Shown: positions 17,627 through 26,005 of the stretch, one piece after another
Layout: every line of letters starts with the position of its first letter
Position numbering within the stretch: position 1 is the stretch's first letter
DNA from: an uncultured Granulosicoccaceae bacterium
GTDB taxonomy: Bacteria > Pseudomonadota > Gammaproteobacteria > Granulosicoccales > Granulosicoccaceae
Length of the DNA stretch: 40,903 nucleotides
Direction of reading: 5' to 3'
Assembly: GCA_937927895.1 (NCBI GenBank)
Contig: CALGKA010000045.1
Location: forward strand, 1-40,903
Position numbers and translations under genes: made by a program
The notes under the pieces: generated by a model
The model's input: the letters and a program-made list of their open reading frames with translations, nothing else
Databases searched by the model: none
What the model was told of the DNA's origin: nothing

Positions 17627-18388
17627 TTAACCACCACTATTAACCCAACGCTTTAATGACACCAAAGAGCGATCATAAAAGTACTTAATCTGAGCATCAC
17701 TGTATTGATACTCGCGAGCAACCGGACAAGCCTGCCGGGCGACACAAGTACTCGCGCAACTCGACTGCTCTGCACATCGATACTTAACACAGGCATTCAG
17801 ATTTGGAGGCTGCACTTTTGCCAGCGCATTGGCCGGGCATACACTCAAACAGGGAGCATCAATACAATTGACACAAGGTGATTCCAAATCAGCCAATAGT
17901 TCATCAGCGCCATTAACGGCACTATTATCGGCACTAAAGGCTTCGATAATCTCTGCATCTAGCGCCACCAGCGCTCGATAAGCGAACCATAATCCGTAAC
18001 GATGACTAATTCCGATCCCAAGCGGTGAGGGATTATGCCATCCGGCAAGGACACCCAGGTCTTGCAGCGGCATACGCAAATCCGGCTCAAGAGGATACAG
18101 CAGCTGCCAGCACGACAACGGAATTTGCTCTGCCAGCGCTTGGGTGACGCAGGCTTTCGAGTATTCATCGATCGGGTGATCGCGTGCAAAATATTCTGCT
18201 GGCATGCGATCCCAAATCGTAGATCCGGCGTTACCAATAAGCAGCAAATTCTGGCAATTCGACGGTAGTTTAATTTTTTGCAGCGAATCAGATAATTTTC
18301 TGGCACTAAAAACGCTGCACAGATTTAGCCCTGCAGCGTGAAGGTTAGCCTTCAATACCTTCAAATTAACGCTCTTTGGGTCACTCAT
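17627..18388 (-). CDS. QueG-like iron-sulfur protein of unknown function
   Basis: Protein of 253 aa. The C-terminal part carries a ferredoxin-type motif, Cys172, Cys175, Cys180 and Cys184 (CVNCIDAPCLSVCPANAL), and a second Cys-rich group at 200, 205, 211, 215 and 221. The overall plan (N-terminal domain, then two clusters) recalls epoxyqueuosine reductase QueG and MMACHC-type proteins. The family's cobalamin-binding part and the C-terminal HEAT repeats of QueG are not evident, and it is shorter than QueG (about 350-380 aa). I therefore do not assign queuosine synthesis. It is divergent from rpmB and upstream of folB. Confidence 0.65.
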   Translation of the reverse strand: MSDPKSVNLKVLKANLHAAGLNLCSVFSARKLSDSLQKIKLPSNCQNLLLIGNAGSTIWDRMPAEYFARDHPIDEYSKACVTQALAEQIPLSCWQLLYPLEPDLRMPLQDLGVLAGWHNPSPLGIGISHRYGLWFAYRALVALDAEIIEAFSADNSAVNGADELLADLESPCVNCIDAPCLSVCPANALAKVQPPNLNACVKYRCAEQSSCASTCVARQACPVAREYQYSDAQIKYFYDRSLVSLKRWVNSGG

Positions 18389-18421
18389 GTAGAGATTCTA
18401 TGGTTCGAAACCAAAATAGTA

Positions 18422-18451
18422 TTGGTAATAACAGCAAATCCTTCATATAAT
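18422..18451 (+). promoter_or_regulatory. sigma-70-type promoter for rpmB-rpmG
   Basis: TTGGTA at 18422-18427 and a perfect TATAAT at 18446-18451 are separated by 18 bp. The likely start of transcription is near 18458. A GGAG ribosome-binding site at 18481-18484 lies eight bases before the rpmB ATG. Confidence 0.65.
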
Positions 18452-18492
18452 AAGCGGTTCAGTGTACAAAATGTAAGTGCGGAGCAAAGCAC

Positions 18493-18729
18493 ATGTCTCG
18501 AATCTGTCAGGTCACGGGCAAACGTCCGATGAGTGGGAATAACGTCTCACACGCAAAAAATAGAACCCGTAGAAGGTTTCTTCCCAATCTACACACTCAT
18601 AAGTTTTGGGTAGAAGGGGAAAATCGCTTCGTAAAGCTGCGCCTATCTGCAAAAGGCATGAGAATTATCGATAAAAAAGGTATCGATAGCGTGCTTAAAG
18701 ATCTACGTGCATCCGGCGAAAAAGTATAG
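18493..18729 (+). CDS. rpmB: 50S ribosomal protein L28
   Basis: L28 of 78 aa, the same length as in E. coli. It begins [21 protein letters not shown] and contains [18 protein letters not shown] and [17 protein letters not shown], all typical. It is part of the large ribosomal subunit. It carries no zinc-binding Cys pairs. rpmG follows 118 bases downstream, and a hairpin (ATCCCATT at 18784 with AATGGGAT at 18810) lies in the gap. Confidence 0.97.
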   Translation: MSRICQVTGKRPMSGNNVSHAKNRTRRRFLPNLHTHKFWVEGENRFVKLRLSAKGMRIIDKKGIDSVLKDLRASGEKV

Positions 18730-18847
18730 TTCGCCAGATTTTACCCGTTAAATCTATAGTTGAACCTGTTGTTTAACTACACGATCCCATTAGCAAAGCC
18801 CATAGTTACAATGGGATAGCTTCCAAAAGAAGCCCAAGGAGCGAATT

Positions 18848-19003
18848 ATGAGAGACAAAATCAAATTGGTGTCTAGTGCCGGTACCGGTCATTTTTACAC
18901 CACGACCAAAAACAAGCGCACCATGACTGAAAAAATGGAAATCAAAAAGTTTGATCCTGTGGTTCGCAAGCACGTCGCATACAAAGAAGCGAAGATCAAA
19001 TAA
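18848..19003 (+). CDS. rpmG: 50S ribosomal protein L33
   Basis: L33 of 51 aa: [20 protein letters not shown], then [20 protein letters not shown] and [11 protein letters not shown]. It lacks the CxxC pairs of zinc-type L33, so it is the zinc-independent form. A strong AAGGAG ribosome-binding site lies seven to ten bases upstream. The rpmB-rpmG order is the usual one in gammaproteobacteria. A Rho-independent terminator follows at once. Confidence 0.97.
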   Translation: MRDKIKLVSSAGTGHFYTTTKNKRTMTEKMEIKKFDPVVRKHVAYKEAKIK

Positions 19004-19027
19004 CTCGATTTGTCGCTAAGTTCTACG

Positions 19028-19053
19028 AAAAGCCCGGTTTCCCGGGCTTTTTT
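19028..19053 (+). terminator. Rho-independent terminator after rpmG
   Basis: AAAAGCCCGG at 19028-19037 pairs with CCGGGCTTTT at 19042-19051 around a TTTC loop and continues into a T tract. It ends the rpmB-rpmG transcript. Confidence 0.9.
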
Positions 19054-19250
19054 GTGCCTGTAACATTTACCTTCTAAAGACTTTCCCAGGCGCGAAGCCC
19101 CAGCCCACATTACTACCCCGGCGAACACCCAAATAAACACTGCTACCGCCCCAAATCTGCCAGCCATCGACTATAAATAAAGTACAGATTTCTACAAATC
19201 TATCCGAATAGCCGACGAGCAATGAATCCGCTCGCTGAGAATCAACTGCA

Positions 19251-20432
19251 GTGAAGAATACTAATGAAGTCTTGGGTGTTATGAAAACGGACGAACCAGA
19301 GCTGCTGACGCCCGGGATCCCCAGCGCTAAGAAAACGAGCGATAAAAAGCCTGTTGCCGAGAAAGCCGGGGAAATGAAAACACAAGTGCTGCCAAAGACA
19401 AGCACGCCAATTGTGGGCTGGACCGACGACTCGTCCGATTGGCGCGCACCACCGCACGCATCAATCACTGCCAAAGCACCGGCACCGAAAGTACTTGAAG
19501 CACAGAACCTCGATGTATTTTATGGTCCAAACCATATTTTAAGCGGCGTCTCTTTCAATCTTTACCAGGGTGATACGTTAGGCCTTCTCGGTCTCAACGG
19601 CGCAGGCAAATCAACACTACTTAAAGTATTGGCAGGCGCGCTCGCACCTCACGCAGGTGTCGTTCATATTGGCGAAAACGAACTCTACCAAAATCCAATA
19701 TCCGCTCGAATGGACATTGGCTATGCACCTGACAAACCGGCGATCTACCCGGAATTTAGAGTAATTGAGTTCCTCAAGTTTATTGCCACCATGAGACGCT
19801 TACCAAAAGCAGAAATGAAAAACGCAATCGATGATGTTATCGAGCGCTGTGCCCTAACAGGTGTTAGACGCCGTATTATCGGGAACTTATCAACCGGTTT
19901 TAAACAACGGGTCAATCTTGCTCAAGCACTGATACACTCACCACGAATTCTCATTCTTGATGAACCTGCCACTGGCCTTGACCCAGTACAGCTTATTGAA
20001 ATGCGTGAGCTAGTCAGTACACTTAGCGCTGATCAAGCCACTATCTTTTCATCTCATGATCTACATGAAGTGAGCTCAGTGTGTAATCGTGTGCTGTTGA
20101 TAAACGATGGCCAATCAATCTTAGATGCATCGCTTGAGCAGTTATCAAACGCCAATAACGTTACGATCGATTTGAAGCTTACAAACAACGCCGATATTGA
20201 TCTTGCCAACCTACCCGGGGTGGAGGCCGCCTGCCGAATTAGTGCAGCACATTGGTTGGTCACAGGCAACGCGATGATGAAGCAGCACCTTGAAACAATG
20301 CTGACTGTTCGCGGCCATACAGTAATTAGCATAACAGAGACAGATAACTACTTAGAGACTGTTTTTCGTCAACTTAGCACAACGCACAACAACGTTAAAA
20401 CTGACACCAGCAATACCGGTATTGAACTATGA
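19251..20432 (+). CDS. ABC transporter ATP-binding protein (GldA-like)
   Basis: ABC ATPase of 393 aa. Walker A is GLNGAGKST at 114-122, the signature LSTGF is at 213-217, Walker B ILILDEPATGLD is at 233-244, and the switch His is 269 (SSHDLHE). A C-terminal domain of about 110 residues follows, as in GldA- and CcmA-type exporters. The first 80 residues are a Lys/Pro/Ala-rich extension not usual for the family; the GTG at 19251 is only one possible start, with ATG at 19281 and 19374 as alternatives. The gene overlaps the permease gene by four bases (ATGA) and heads a four-gene operon resembling gliding-type ABC systems. Confidence 0.9.
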   Translation: MKNTNEVLGVMKTDEPELLTPGIPSAKKTSDKKPVAEKAGEMKTQVLPKTSTPIVGWTDDSSDWRAPPHASITAKAPAPKVLEAQNLDVFYGPNHILSGVSFNLYQGDTLGLLGLNGAGKSTLLKVLAGALAPHAGVVHIGENELYQNPISARMDIGYAPDKPAIYPEFRVIEFLKFIATMRRLPKAEMKNAIDDVIERCALTGVRRRIIGNLSTGFKQRVNLAQALIHSPRILILDEPATGLDPVQLIEMRELVSTLSADQATIFSSHDLHEVSSVCNRVLLINDGQSILDASLEQLSNANNVTIDLKLTNNADIDLANLPGVEAACRISAAHWLVTGNAMMKQHLETMLTVRGHTVISITETDNYLETVFRQLSTTHNNVKTDTSNTGIEL

Positions 20433-21178
20433 CCGCGCAAATAGCTTTGCATGAACTAAGAGTATTGTTGCGATCACCATTCGCATGGATAGCTGCAGGA
20501 CTATTGCAATTACTTTTTGGCTGGCTATTTTTATCCGCGGTTGAGCGCTACATACAGCTACAAGCAACGGCTGCGCAACAGGTATCAAACGGCGGCTTAT
20601 CCAGCTACTTAATAGTGAATTTTTTAGCACCGGTCAGTGTCGTATTTATGGTGGCGACACCACTACTGTGTATGCAGCTGGTTGCAGGTGATAAGCAAGC
20701 CAATCGTTATAATTTGTTTTTAAGCTTACCGCTAAGTGCCGCACAATTCGTTCTGGGTAAGTTTATAGGTGCGACACTCTTTCAATACGCGATTGTGGCA
20801 CTCAGCACTGTGTTAGTGGCTATTCTTTCATTTAATGTTGATCTAGATATCACGCACCTAATGACCGCAGCCTTGGGATTATTGCTATTTATCTCAACGG
20901 TAACGGCACTGACTCTATTCTATTCATCGATTTCCAGTCGACCAATATTAGCCGCCTTTGCAAGCTTTGTGACCATGGCACTATTTTGGTTTGCAGCCGC
21001 CACCAGCGCCGATGGTTTTCTGAAGTTCGCTTCACCATCTGCACACCTCCATAGTTTTATGCAAGGCCTGCTCGACTCAAGAGATATTGTATATTTTGTG
21101 ACGATCACAGGCATTCTTTTAACGCTCGGCATCTGGCGTTTTGATGCGCAGCGCGTTAGAGGTGAAACACTACAATGA
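20429..21178 (+). CDS. ABC transporter permease (GldF/ABC-2 type)
   Basis: Membrane protein of 249 aa with six hydrophobic segments. It belongs to the ABC-2 type related to GldF and NosY: it begins with the cytoplasmic HELRVLLRSPFAWIAAGLLQL segment and has the conserved PLLCMQLVAGDKQANRYNLFLSLPLSAAQFVLGKF loop after the third quarter. It should pair with the preceding ATPase. The start overlaps the ATPase stop and its own stop overlaps the next start, so translation of the operon is coupled. The substrate is unknown. Confidence 0.88.
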   Translation: MTAQIALHELRVLLRSPFAWIAAGLLQLLFGWLFLSAVERYIQLQATAAQQVSNGGLSSYLIVNFLAPVSVVFMVATPLLCMQLVAGDKQANRYNLFLSLPLSAAQFVLGKFIGATLFQYAIVALSTVLVAILSFNVDLDITHLMTAALGLLLFISTVTALTLFYSSISSRPILAAFASFVTMALFWFAAATSADGFLKFASPSAHLHSFMQGLLDSRDIVYFVTITGILLTLGIWRFDAQRVRGETLQ

Positions 21179-22539
21179 AAGCTGCACACCACAACGGCAA
21201 ACCCAGCATCACCAAAGCGTTGATGTCACCCATTCTATTTCGCACCGGGCTAATTGTGCTTTGCTTAAGCATGGCATGTATCTTCGGGCATCGGCTTTAT
21301 ACTCGCATCGATGTCACAGCGGCGGCGCACAACTCACTTGCACCTGAGTCAATTGCATCAGTTGAATTGCTCAACGGGCCAATGGATGTTGAAGTATTTA
21401 TAAACCCACTTGACCCCCTAAGTGAAGCAGTTACGGATTTACTAAGTAAGTATCAAGCACATAAAAGCGACTTAACAGTATCACTTACTGACCCTGCACT
21501 TGATCCAACCCGCATGCGTGCACTTGATGTTGCACCCGGCGGTGAAATTTTTCTACATTACCAAAATCGCACGCAACGTTTAACACAACTATCAGAACAA
21601 TCTTTAACACTCGCGGTACAGAGACTGGCCCGCGAAGACAGTCGAAAACTATTTTTTACTGTCGGTCATGGTGAACGTGCAATTGATGGCAAGACAAACG
21701 CTGACATCGGGCTTTTTGCTCGCCAACTAGCAGACTCAGGCTTTGAGCTGGATACTATCAATTTAAGTGAGCAATCCAGTATAAATGCAGCCTTGGGTAC
21801 GCTCGTTATAGCCGGACCTATGAATCGCTTTCTCGCCAACGAAGTAGCTTTATTGCTCGACTATCTATCCAACGGTGGCAACCTAATCTGGTTAACTGAA
21901 CCTTCAAGTGATGATGGCTTAACTGCCGTTGCTATAGAACTTGGTATTGAACGCCTACCAGGGGTAGTGATTGATATCGCCGCCCAACAACTGCAGGTAG
22001 ACCGCCCGGACTTTGCGATAGCGAACAATTACGCCACCAAGCACCAAGCCACTCAGGGCTTTTCCAGCATCACCCTATTCCCACAAGCAGTAGGGCTTAG
22101 CTTTCAAGCTGACCGCGAATGGCAGGTATCTGCATTGGCACAATCGGGTGATCAGGCATGGACCGAAACCGGCGCACTAAGCGGCAAAGTAGAATTTGGT
22201 GATGACCCGCAAGAGGTCAGTGGCTCTATACCCTTAGTGTTTGCTCTTGAACGTGAGCAAGCGAACAAACAACAACGCGTAATAGTAGCAGGCGACGGAG
22301 ACTTTCTAGCCGACGCATGGCTTGCCAACGGTGGCAATCGTGATTTGGGTAATCGACTTTTTAATTGGAGTGTCGACGACACTGCATTGATAGGTGTTAG
22401 CGCGCCGACTGTCGCGGATGCGCAAGTTAATCTTTCACGCCTGAGCATGTTTTCATTAGCCGGAGTTGCTTTGTTATTGCTTCCAGGACTAATGTTCGCA
22501 GCTAGCACAGGCGTTTGGTATAGGCGTCAACATGGCTGA
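21175..22539 (+). CDS. GldG-like ABC transporter auxiliary protein
   Basis: Protein of 454 aa with a transmembrane segment near residue 15-35, a large extracytoplasmic domain, and a C-terminal transmembrane segment (SLAGVALLLLPGLMFAA) followed by basic residues. The family hallmark region FFTVGHGERAIDGKTNADIGLFARQLADSGFEL, with LVIAGPMNRFLANEVALLLDYLSNGGNLIWLTEP, matches the GldG/IFT52-like domain (PF09822). The equivalent proteins support ABC systems in gliding Bacteroidetes, but homologues are widespread in non-gliding Proteobacteria, so gliding is not implied. Confidence 0.87.
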   Translation: MKAAHHNGKPSITKALMSPILFRTGLIVLCLSMACIFGHRLYTRIDVTAAAHNSLAPESIASVELLNGPMDVEVFINPLDPLSEAVTDLLSKYQAHKSDLTVSLTDPALDPTRMRALDVAPGGEIFLHYQNRTQRLTQLSEQSLTLAVQRLAREDSRKLFFTVGHGERAIDGKTNADIGLFARQLADSGFELDTINLSEQSSINAALGTLVIAGPMNRFLANEVALLLDYLSNGGNLIWLTEPSSDDGLTAVAIELGIERLPGVVIDIAAQQLQVDRPDFAIANNYATKHQATQGFSSITLFPQAVGLSFQADREWQVSALAQSGDQAWTETGALSGKVEFGDDPQEVSGSIPLVFALEREQANKQQRVIVAGDGDFLADAWLANGGNRDLGNRLFNWSVDDTALIGVSAPTVADAQVNLSRLSMFSLAGVALLLLPGLMFAASTGVWYRRQHG

Positions 22540-23314
22540 TTCAATTTCGGGAGGTTTTAAGTTGTCTAACATTACCCTACTGGGTCTGACTGCATTGCTC
22601 GGCGCTGGTATTTTGCTTGATGGGACCCTATACAACCAACCCACACCTAAGCTTTCAATCTACCCTATCAATGCACCATCATCTGTTGAAGTACTTTATG
22701 CAGAACAAGCAGTGCTTGCGTTCGAAAAATCAGACCAACAGTGGCAACAAACAAAACCAATACCGGCGCCAGCCCATCAACAACGCATACAAGCACTTCT
22801 AGACACTAATAAACTTAGTCCAAGAAAGTATGCAAGCGCTGATTTACCGGTAGATGAAATCTTTAAAGAACCGATCACTTTAAAACTCAATGGCTCACGT
22901 TTTGACTTTGGCACTATAGAACCCGTGAGTAAATTAAGATACGTACGCGCCAACGGCGAGGTATATCTACAACCAGACATCGTATTGCCGTTACTTAATG
23001 CAGTTAACAACGCATTTGTTGATCTTAAAATTACCGACAAAGTAGAAAGCGTCACCATCGGTGACACTAAATTTACTGAGCCCGACATTTGGTCACACCT
23101 GCAGGCTATTGATGTCACTCCAAATGCGACTGATAGATCTAACCCCGGGTTAAAGATTAACGTAGTGCAAGATGGTCACTCAAAGAATCTTACCGCCCAT
23201 CTAACAGAGATTGGCGCAATCCTAAGCAATGAAAATGGTTTTGATTACTTACTAAACGACAAAACTGCAGAATCACTTGGCTTAACGGATCTTATGCTTC
23301 CCGACAAACCATAA
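22532..23314 (+). CDS. DUF4340-type protein of the GldFG-like operon
   Basis: Protein of 260 aa with one N-terminal transmembrane segment (ITLLGLTALLGAGILL) and an extracytoplasmic beta-rich remainder (VEVLYAEQAVLAFEKSDQQWQQTKPIPAPAHQQRIQALLD), which resembles DUF4340. DUF4340 proteins commonly close GldA-F-G-like operons. The ATG at 22532 overlaps the upstream stop by eight bases. However, a TTG at 22562 has a much better ribosome-binding site (GGGAGG at 22549) and would remove ten residues, so the start is uncertain. Confidence 0.78.
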   Translation: MADSISGGFKLSNITLLGLTALLGAGILLDGTLYNQPTPKLSIYPINAPSSVEVLYAEQAVLAFEKSDQQWQQTKPIPAPAHQQRIQALLDTNKLSPRKYASADLPVDEIFKEPITLKLNGSRFDFGTIEPVSKLRYVRANGEVYLQPDIVLPLLNAVNNAFVDLKITDKVESVTIGDTKFTEPDIWSHLQAIDVTPNATDRSNPGLKINVVQDGHSKNLTAHLTEIGAILSNENGFDYLLNDKTAESLGLTDLMLPDKP

Positions 23315-23340
23315 TGATCAAACAAAAAACCACGTCTAAT

Positions 23341-23509
23341 TAATTAGTGCCCATCCATAAACAGCGCGTAGCGAGGTTGTTCCAGGTGCGTGAGATTTTG
23401 CCTACTACATGTAGGCGTTTAGTCATTCTAAATAGCTACCTGTAGTCGGTAAAAGATTGCCTACCTGGGGCGACCGCAGTAGCGTTCGTTTATGGATGGG
23501 CACTAATTA
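23341..23509. mobile_element. MITE-like imperfect palindrome with 22-bp perfect terminal inverted repeats
   Basis: The arms at 23341-23362 and 23488-23509 are exact reverse complements, with core ATTAGTGCCCATCCATAAAC. The interior is also partly self-complementary: CAGGTGCGTGAGATTTTGCC in the left half resembles the reverse complement of the right half. The whole 169 bp can thus fold as one long hairpin, centred on CTACATGTAG. Both ends carry TA just outside ATTAGTGCCC, compatible with a TA target duplication. There is no open reading frame of note. It sits in the 274-bp gap between the DUF4340 gene and mutM. It could be a non-autonomous transposon or a REP-type element. Confidence 0.75.
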
Positions 23510-23588
23510 TACGGGTTCATGGCTGGTATCCTCGTGTACACGACCTTCTGTATACTTACCACCCTAGCCTATTTTTAAACTGATCTTT

Positions 23589-24398
23589 ATGCCTGAACTG
23601 CCCGAAGTTGAGACCACGCTCCGCGGTATCTCTCCGTACCTGTTAAATAAAAAAATCAAAAGCGTGCAAGTTAGGCAACGCCAACTGCGCTGGCCCGTAC
23701 CAAAAGCCCTATCAGACATAAAAGACCTTAAGGTCACCTCATTAACACGGCGCGGCAAATACATTGTTGCGGGCACTAAGATTGGTTCAATTATTACGCA
23801 CCTTGGTATGTCTGGCAGCCTGCGAATCATAAAGGCGCCACTTGAACTGCGTAAACACGACCATGTGATATTTGAACTAGGCAGTAACACCTATTTGGTT
23901 TACCACGATCCGCGCCGCTTCGGCACGGTATTGTGGACTACCGAAGCGGCTGAGCTTCATCCACTACTGCGCAAGCTTGGGCCGGAACCGCTAAGCAATG
24001 ATTTCAACGGCGACACGCTATTCCGTCACTCTCGCAAAAAGAAAGTCGCGGTTAAAAATTTTATAATGAACGGCCATATCGTGGTGGGGGTTGGCAATAT
24101 ATACGCAAGTGAAGCTTTATTTCGCTCCAGTATTAGACCGGGAAAAGCTGCAGGCAGAGTAACTGCAGCAGCCTATAACACTCTTTCTGACAATATTAAA
24201 AGCGTATTAAGCGACTCCATAAAATCTGGCGGCACCACACTTAAAGACTTTGTTAATTCTAAAGGCGAGCCTGGCTACTTTCAACAAACACTGAATGTAT
24301 ATGGTCGTGAAGGTAAACCATGCCGTCAGTGTGCAAGCCCTATAAAACAAAAAACTATTGGCCAACGTTCAACATTTTATTGTTCTAACTGCCAAAAC

Positions 24399-24401
<3 letters not shown>
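23589..24401 (+). CDS. mutM: formamidopyrimidine-DNA glycosylase
   Basis: Fpg/MutM of 270 aa. The mature N-terminus PELPEVETT supplies the catalytic Pro and Glu. LTRRGKYIV carries the conserved Lys, and VGVGNIYASEALFRSSIRPGKAAG the helix-two-turn-helix. The C-terminal zinc finger is CRQCASPIKQ...FYCSNC. It removes 8-oxoguanine and other oxidised purines from DNA. The ATG is fixed by the catalytic Pro2. It converges with the ferredoxin gene, and tandem repeats separate the two. Confidence 0.97.
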
Positions 24402-24738
<337 letters not shown>

Positions 24739-24741
24739 TCA

Positions 24742-25224
24742 CTAGTTATTGTTACGCTCTTTTAGCGCAGCTTCAACTAGTGGATGTACGAATTGGGATA
24801 CATCACCACCTAGCGATGCTATTTCACGCACAATACTCGATGATACAAAAGTATATTGACTGGCCGCAGCCACAAATACAGTTTCAATCCCAGGCTCCAT
24901 CTGACGATTAAGATTTGCTAACTGCACTTCGTATTCAAAATCAGATACCGCACGCAAGCCACGCACGATCACTGAAGCATTTTTAGTTTTAACAAAGTCA
25001 ACCAGCAAACCACTAAAAGTTTCTATACGCACATTTTTATACTGCGATAACACCTGTTCTGCCATTTCACAGCGATGCTGTAAGTCAAAATGCGGCTCCT
25101 TACCGGGGCTGGCAGCAACTGCAATAATAAGGTTATCAAACATTTTTGCAGCGCGACTTGCCACATCTATATGACCTAGTGTTACTGGATCAAATGTTCC
25201 CGGGTAAATTGCTGTGATATCCAA
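24742..25224 (-). CDS. coaD: phosphopantetheine adenylyltransferase
   Basis: CoaD of 160 aa, the normal length. The nucleotidyltransferase motif YPGTFDPVTLGHID is at 7-20 and the C-terminal FVSSSIVREIASLGGDVSQFVHP carries the second conserved block. RGLRAVSDFEYEVQLANLNRQM is the pantetheine-binding part. It makes dephospho-CoA from 4'-phosphopantetheine and ATP. It lies 63 bases after rsmD on the same strand. Confidence 0.97.
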   Translation of the reverse strand: MDITAIYPGTFDPVTLGHIDVASRAAKMFDNLIIAVAASPGKEPHFDLQHRCEMAEQVLSQYKNVRIETFSGLLVDFVKTKNASVIVRGLRAVSDFEYEVQLANLNRQMEPGIETVFVAAASQYTFVSSSIVREIASLGGDVSQFVHPLVEAALKERNNN

Positions 25225-25239
25225 AGTGAATTTCCGTAC

Positions 25240-25263
25240 GGTTAAACTAGCAAAGGTTAAACT
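25240..25263. repeat. 15-bp-period direct repeat between rsmD and coaD
   Basis: GGTTAAACT occurs at 25240 and 25255, 15 bp apart, in the short gap just downstream of the rsmD stop. Confidence 0.55.
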
Positions 25264-25287
25264 GGTGTATTCATCATTGCATGACCA

Positions 25288-25875
25288 TCAATCAGTCGCA
25301 ATCACTCTATATAATTGCACCCTGACATCACCGGCCACTTTCTCACGATGCAACTGCCAGTGTTCAGGCACATTTAGCGGTTGTTGGCGCTTGTCGACTT
25401 CAATATACACAGAGGCAGCTGGTTTAAGCAATTGGTGGCGCTGCACAATATCAACACTTGCTTGATGCAAATCATCAGCAAAAGGCGGATCAATAAACAC
25501 TAGATCAAAACCACCATTGGAAAACAAAGGAGATTGATAAGTAGCAGCAGCAGTCGCGTCAGCGGCAATTATCTCAACTTGCTCAAACTTTACGCGCTGG
25601 GCATTTTCACGCAGCATATCGACAGCCTTGCGATTTTTCTCAATTAGAACGACCTCAGCAGCCCCCCGTGAAGCCGCCTCAAAACCCAGCGCTCCGGAAC
25701 CCGCGTATAGGTCAAGGCAACGGCTGTCAGCAATGGAATCTTGCAACCAAGCGAATACCATTTCACGAATACGGTCACCACTAGGACGCAAACCCGGCGC
25801 ATCAACAACGCGAAGTTTACTGCCCCTTTTACTGCCAGAAATTATGCGTACATCGCCGCGCTGATTTATACTCAT
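25288..25875 (-). CDS. rsmD: 16S rRNA (guanine966-N2)-methyltransferase
   Basis: RsmD of 195 aa. I start it at the ATG at 25875 (MSINQRGDVRIISGSKRGSKL), where family alignments normally begin; the GTG at 25947 would add 24 residues that look unlike the family. Motifs are LRPSGDRIREMVFAWL, the SAM loop DLYAGSGALGFEAASRGA, and the catalytic FIDPPF. It methylates G966 of 16S rRNA. It heads the rsmD-coaD-ferredoxin block and is divergent from ftsY. Confidence 0.94.
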   Translation of the reverse strand: MSINQRGDVRIISGSKRGSKLRVVDAPGLRPSGDRIREMVFAWLQDSIADSRCLDLYAGSGALGFEAASRGAAEVVLIEKNRKAVDMLRENAQRVKFEQVEIIAADATAAATYQSPLFSNGGFDLVFIDPPFADDLHQASVDIVQRHQLLKPAASVYIEVDKRQQPLNVPEHWQLHREKVAGDVRVQLYRVIATD

Positions 25876-26005
25876 AATAATGGTCGACAGCTGAAAGCTT
25901 ACCGGAAGGTTATTGTGATGTAGGTGCAAACGACTGTCACCCACCACTCAAGACTGTTGCCAACATAATATCACTTCCCTATCGCACGGCTGCTAAAATC
26001 AAACA

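Noticed and set aside
19067..19474. 135-aa minus-strand ORF over the ABC ATPase start
   Set aside because: It is antisense to the ATPase extension and lacks any domain; it could only matter if the ATPase starts further in.
21175..22539. Gliding motility as the role of the GldG-like operon
   Set aside because: Homologues are common in non-gliding Proteobacteria and no other gliding gene is present.
23341..23509. Integron attC site as explanation of the palindrome
   Set aside because: The arms do not carry the RYYYAAC/GTTRRRY core sites and the ends are perfect repeats, unlike attC.
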